The translations under genes and the position numbers were made by a program. A stretch of DNA of 8,197 nt from Halieaceae bacterium (GTDB lineage Bacteria > Pseudomonadota > Gammaproteobacteria > Pseudomonadales > Halieaceae). The notes beneath the pieces were generated by a model. It saw only the letters and a list, made by a program, of their open reading frames with translations. It did no database searches and was not told where the DNA came from. The stretch covers positions 1 through 8,197 of the forward strand of contig QXYP01000276.1 of NCBI GenBank assembly GCA_009886815.1, written 5' to 3'. This document shows, piece by piece, positions 5,828 through 8,197 of the stretch (positions within the stretch are counted from its first letter, which is position 1; every line of letters begins with the position of its first letter).

Positions 5828-7333
5828 CAGCTTGATCAGTTTATTGGGCCCTTGGTCTTGCTTTAGCAGCGCTTGTGCCGCGAGTCGGCCAGATAAGGTT
5901 GCCATAGGTACGCCAGGCCCGGGGTGAACAGAGCCACCGGCCATGTAGAGCCCAGGAATTTTTGTGCGTGAGCTGGGTCGCGTAAAGCTGGAAAAGAGCC
6001 CATGGGTGGCTTGTCCGTAGAGGGAGCCACCACTTCCGGGAAATCGGCTCGCGAAGTCTTGTGGGTTGGCCATACGGCAAGTTGCCGAGCTCAGTGACAT
6101 TTTGAGTCCACAGTCGGCGAGAATGGCCTCTGTTCGCGCGGTAATTTGGGACATCTGCTCTCGAGTCCATGTGCTGAGGTCGCCCGTAGCCGGCGCATTG
6201 ACCAGCACAAGTAGGCGTTCATGTCCCTCGTGATGACCGGCTAATAAGCGGTCCTGAGCACAGATATACACGGTGGGTCTCTCTGCGACGGCTTTATCTT
6301 CGAACAGCGCGCTAAACTCCCGGGGGTAATCTTCATCAAAAAAGACGTTGTGGTAACTCAGTGGAAATCCAGCGGTATCTGCACGCAAACACCAGGTAAC
6401 GGCCGATAAACCTCTTTGCTCTACGGGTGTACCCCGGGTGGCCAAAACGACATCGGGGCCAAGACAGCCCGTTGCTAGAGCGCTGCGGTCACCATTGAAA
6501 ACAATATCATCAGCAGCCAGTGTTTCTCCGTTATCCAAGGTGACGCCGGAAACTCGGCCATTGTGGGTATTGATCGCTGCAACGTTGGTATTTAACTTGA
6601 ATTGAGCGCCGTGCTCCTCCGCTAAATTTTGCATGGCTCGCGCCAGAGACGTCATACCTCCTGGCAGCACCCACACCCCTTGTTGTTCAGAATGCGTAAT
6701 CAATAACAGGGTCGCTGGAGCTTTCAGAGGTGAGGAGCCTACGTAGGTGGCGTAGCGGGCAAAAAGCTGGCGTAGGCGGGGGTCTCTTAAATAATCTCCC
6801 AGCGCTCGCCATAAGGTTTGGTGAGGTCTCAATGCCAGCATTTCACCCAGCCTAGATAGCCCTATTCTCAGTGCGAGGGTTATGGGATTGGGTTGTGGCG
6901 CGGCCATAAAGCTCGTTTTGAGCAATTCGAATATGTGGCCCGAATCCCGGCAAAGTTGTAAATACCCTTCGGCATCAGCGCTGCCAGCCAACGCTGCAAT
7001 ATCTGCAGCGGTAACCTGTGGGTCAGCGTGTAAATCCATTGAGGCACCACTGGTCCACCAATGTCGAGCGAGTGTGGTCACAGGTTTGAAGGGCAGCCGG
7101 CTAGCGAATTGAGCTCCAGCATTAGCAAACAGCTCATCAAACACCCAGCGCATGGTAAATACGGTGGGTCCCGCATCAATCCAGTGTTCACCCGAGCGAA
7201 CCTGGTGCATTTTCCCACCGACGGTGGGCGCTGCATCGAGTACGGTAACGGCGCGGCCTGCCGCAGCGAGTTCTACCGCTGCCGCTAGCCCGCCGGCTCC
7301 AGCGCCAATAACAATGACGTGTTTTTTACTCAC
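5798..7333 (-). CDS. crtD: CrtD, hydroxy/methoxyneurosporene 3,4-desaturase
   Basis: FAD-dependent carotenoid C-3,4 desaturase acting after CrtC hydration in the spheroidene/spirilloxanthin branch. The 511-residue protein is full length for the family. It shows GAGAGG (10-15) with Asp33 ending the second strand, GGKM (39-42), DAGPTVFTMRWVFDELF (53-69), a segment typical of CrtD rather than CrtI, and a C-terminal FAD motif around GLYMAGGSVHPGPGVPM with the following SGRLAAQALL helix. The start is GTG at 7333, overlapping the end of the upstream membrane-protein gene by 8 bp; a weak GGTGG lies about 5 nt before it. No ATG occurs close by. The TAA stop lies inside the convergent hydrolase gene. 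Assignment as CrtD rather than a second CrtI is based on the N-terminal signature, the operon position and the presence of a separate crtI at the left edge. Confidence 0.9.
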   Translation of the reverse strand: MSKKHVIVIGAGAGGLAAAVELAAAGRAVTVLDAAPTVGGKMHQVRSGEHWIDAGPTVFTMRWVFDELFANAGAQFASRLPFKPVTTLARHWWTSGASMDLHADPQVTAADIAALAGSADAEGYLQLCRDSGHIFELLKTSFMAAPQPNPITLALRIGLSRLGEMLALRPHQTLWRALGDYLRDPRLRQLFARYATYVGSSPLKAPATLLLITHSEQQGVWVLPGGMTSLARAMQNLAEEHGAQFKLNTNVAAINTHNGRVSGVTLDNGETLAADDIVFNGDRSALATGCLGPDVVLATRGTPVEQRGLSAVTWCLRADTAGFPLSYHNVFFDEDYPREFSALFEDKAVAERPTVYICAQDRLLAGHHEGHERLLVLVNAPATGDLSTWTREQMSQITARTEAILADCGLKMSLSSATCRMANPQDFASRFPGSGGSLYGQATHGLFSSFTRPSSRTKIPGLYMAGGSVHPGPGVPMATLSGRLAAQALLKQDQGPNKLIKLLLRFAPKPG

Positions 7334-8081
7334 TTCGCCACCACTTTTGCAGCTGAAATTTATGGGTCACTGCGTACTGATGGTAAATGATCAAGCTGAG
7401 ACCTGTGGCTAGGGGAATCGCCCAAAGTCCTGGCGTTAGTGCCAGCTCAGGCATGAGGCGCACGGCGCCAAAAGCAAAAAACGCGGTGTAAACTGAGATG
7501 CCCGCTCCCACCAGGCTCTTGATATGCTCTTTGATGTAGTCGTGAGCCTTGGGTTGAGGTTTGAAAATAAACCAATAGTTGGTCGCCACGGTTGCAAAGC
7601 CTACGAGGGATAGCCCCATCATCATGGGTTGCTGTACCGAGTACCCCTTGAAGAGGCAGGTTGTGGATGCAGCGGTTAACGCTATTTGAAGGAGGTGGTT
7701 GCTGCCCGTTCCGGTTGCACGATGGTTCTTTTTGTGGCGCAGAGCAAGCCGGCCATGCCAAGCAAGATTCACAGTCAGCGTTGCAAGATAAAGCATCATC
7801 CAGCCGAAAATAGCACGGATCATTATTGGGTCGTGAAATACCTCATGCTCGGTAAGGTGAGGGTGCGTTGCTAAGGGGGCTATTAGCGTTGCCGTGGCGA
7901 TGCCCACTGCCGTAATACCCGTGGCAAATAGTGTATTGATAAAGACGCGGCCAAAGCGACGATGGCTGGCGCTGCCTTTGCGTCCTGCGACTGGAATCCA
8001 AAACGAGATCAACCCGACCGTTCCGGTAGCGATATGAATAGCCACTAGTGTGATAAAGATGTCATGGGTCGACACAGTCAA
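7326..8081 (-). CDS. Seven-helix membrane protein (DUF2306-like), coupled to crtD
   Basis: An integral membrane protein of 251 residues with unknown function. I see about seven hydrophobic helices (roughly 8-30, 47-70, 88-108, 130-146, 152-174, 188-208, 217-234). His16 lies in the first helix, and RKGSASHRRFGR (34-45) follows it; this KG-x-x-x-HR-x-x-GR pattern recalls DUF2306-type predicted membrane proteins. A histidine-rich loop (H73, H76, H79, H83) follows helix 2. The start is TTG at 8081: its TTGA overlaps the stop of the preceding gene, GAGG lies 5 nt upstream (8090-8087), and an in-frame stop lies further up without another start between. GTG 8075 is the alternative. The gene overlaps crtD by 8 bp, so both are likely co-translated. 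Bound metal, haem or quinone could involve the histidines, but that is conjecture. The operon position suggests a link to carotenoid or photosystem formation. Confidence 0.8.
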   Translation of the reverse strand: MTVSTHDIFITLVAIHIATGTVGLISFWIPVAGRKGSASHRRFGRVFINTLFATGITAVGIATATLIAPLATHPHLTEHEVFHDPIMIRAIFGWMMLYLATLTVNLAWHGRLALRHKKNHRATGTGSNHLLQIALTAASTTCLFKGYSVQQPMMMGLSLVGFATVATNYWFIFKPQPKAHDYIKEHIKSLVGAGISVYTAFFAFGAVRLMPELALTPGLWAIPLATGLSLIIYHQYAVTHKFQLQKWWRSE

Positions 8082-8197
8082 AGCGCCCTCGCATACTGGT
8101 GAATCTGTTGTCGTGGCGTCTCACTATGTCTCATAGCAATCACTTTGTCCCGCCCCATCCCAAACCGCTGCCTGCGTTGCCGGCGCTCGCCAGGGTT
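8078..8197 (-). CDS. C-terminal end of an unidentified gene, cut by window edge
   Basis: The minus-strand frame is open from base 8197 to a TGA at 8080-8078, giving 39 codons. The peptide is basic and hydrophilic (it includes GERRQRRQRFGMGRDK and ends in QYARAL), with no membrane segment or motif that I recognise. It is called a gene end because its stop forms a TTGA overlap with the TTG start of the membrane-protein gene, the same junction type as bchD/bchO, and because no promoter-like sequence lies between them. Given its place upstream of crtD, a carotenoid gene such as crtC would be a common neighbour, but the residues seen do not let me confirm it. Confidence 0.55.
   Translation of the reverse strand, partial: NPGERRQRRQRFGMGRDKVIAMRHSETPRQQIHQYARAL

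Noticed and set aside
8073..8075. GTG at 8075 as start of the membrane protein
   Set aside because: It would lie 11 nt from the GAGG site, whereas TTG 8081 has better spacing and a TTGA overlap with the preceding stop. It is kept as an alternative only.

Overview
The window is part of a photosynthesis gene cluster from an aerobic anoxygenic phototrophic or purple proteobacterium. The evidence is a complete magnesium-chelatase block (bchI, bchD, bchO) flanked by two carotenoid desaturase genes (crtI, crtD). Moderate GC content, protein character and the presence of spirilloxanthin-type desaturases fit a marine gammaproteobacterium such as the OM60/NOR5 (Congregibacter/Halioglobus) group. That placement is an inference; no 16S or other marker is present.

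Layout, left to right. Positions 1-1123 hold the N-terminal three quarters of crtI on the minus strand, cut by the window edge. A 79-bp gap (1124-1202) contains a textbook CrtJ/PpsR-type palindrome. Positions 1203-4845 hold bchI-bchD-bchO on the minus strand, joined by 4-bp stop/start overlaps (ATGA and TTGA). A 103-bp divergent intergenic region (4846-4948) contains a second TGT-N12-ACA element and a repeated AAGTGTAA. Positions 4949-5827 hold the only plus-strand gene, an unassigned alpha/beta hydrolase. Its 3' end overlaps crtD (5798-7333, minus) by 30 bp tail to tail. crtD is preceded, with an 8-bp overlap, by a seven-helix membrane protein (7326-8081, minus), which itself overlaps by 4 bp the end of another minus-strand gene running off the right edge (8078-8197).

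Working together: BchI and BchD are the AAA+ ATPase subunits that drive Mg insertion into protoporphyrin IX by BchH (not in the window). BchO is the hydrolase-fold protein usually found with them. CrtI desaturates phytoene, and CrtD later introduces the 3,4 double bond in the spirilloxanthin/spheroidene branch. The palindromes suggest joint oxygen/light repression of crtI and of the bchI/hydrolase divergent promoter by a PpsR/CrtJ protein encoded elsewhere.

The least understood parts are the divergent hydrolase, which has a degenerate nucleophile elbow, and the membrane protein that appears translationally coupled to crtD. No mobile element, CRISPR array, tRNA or rRNA was seen.
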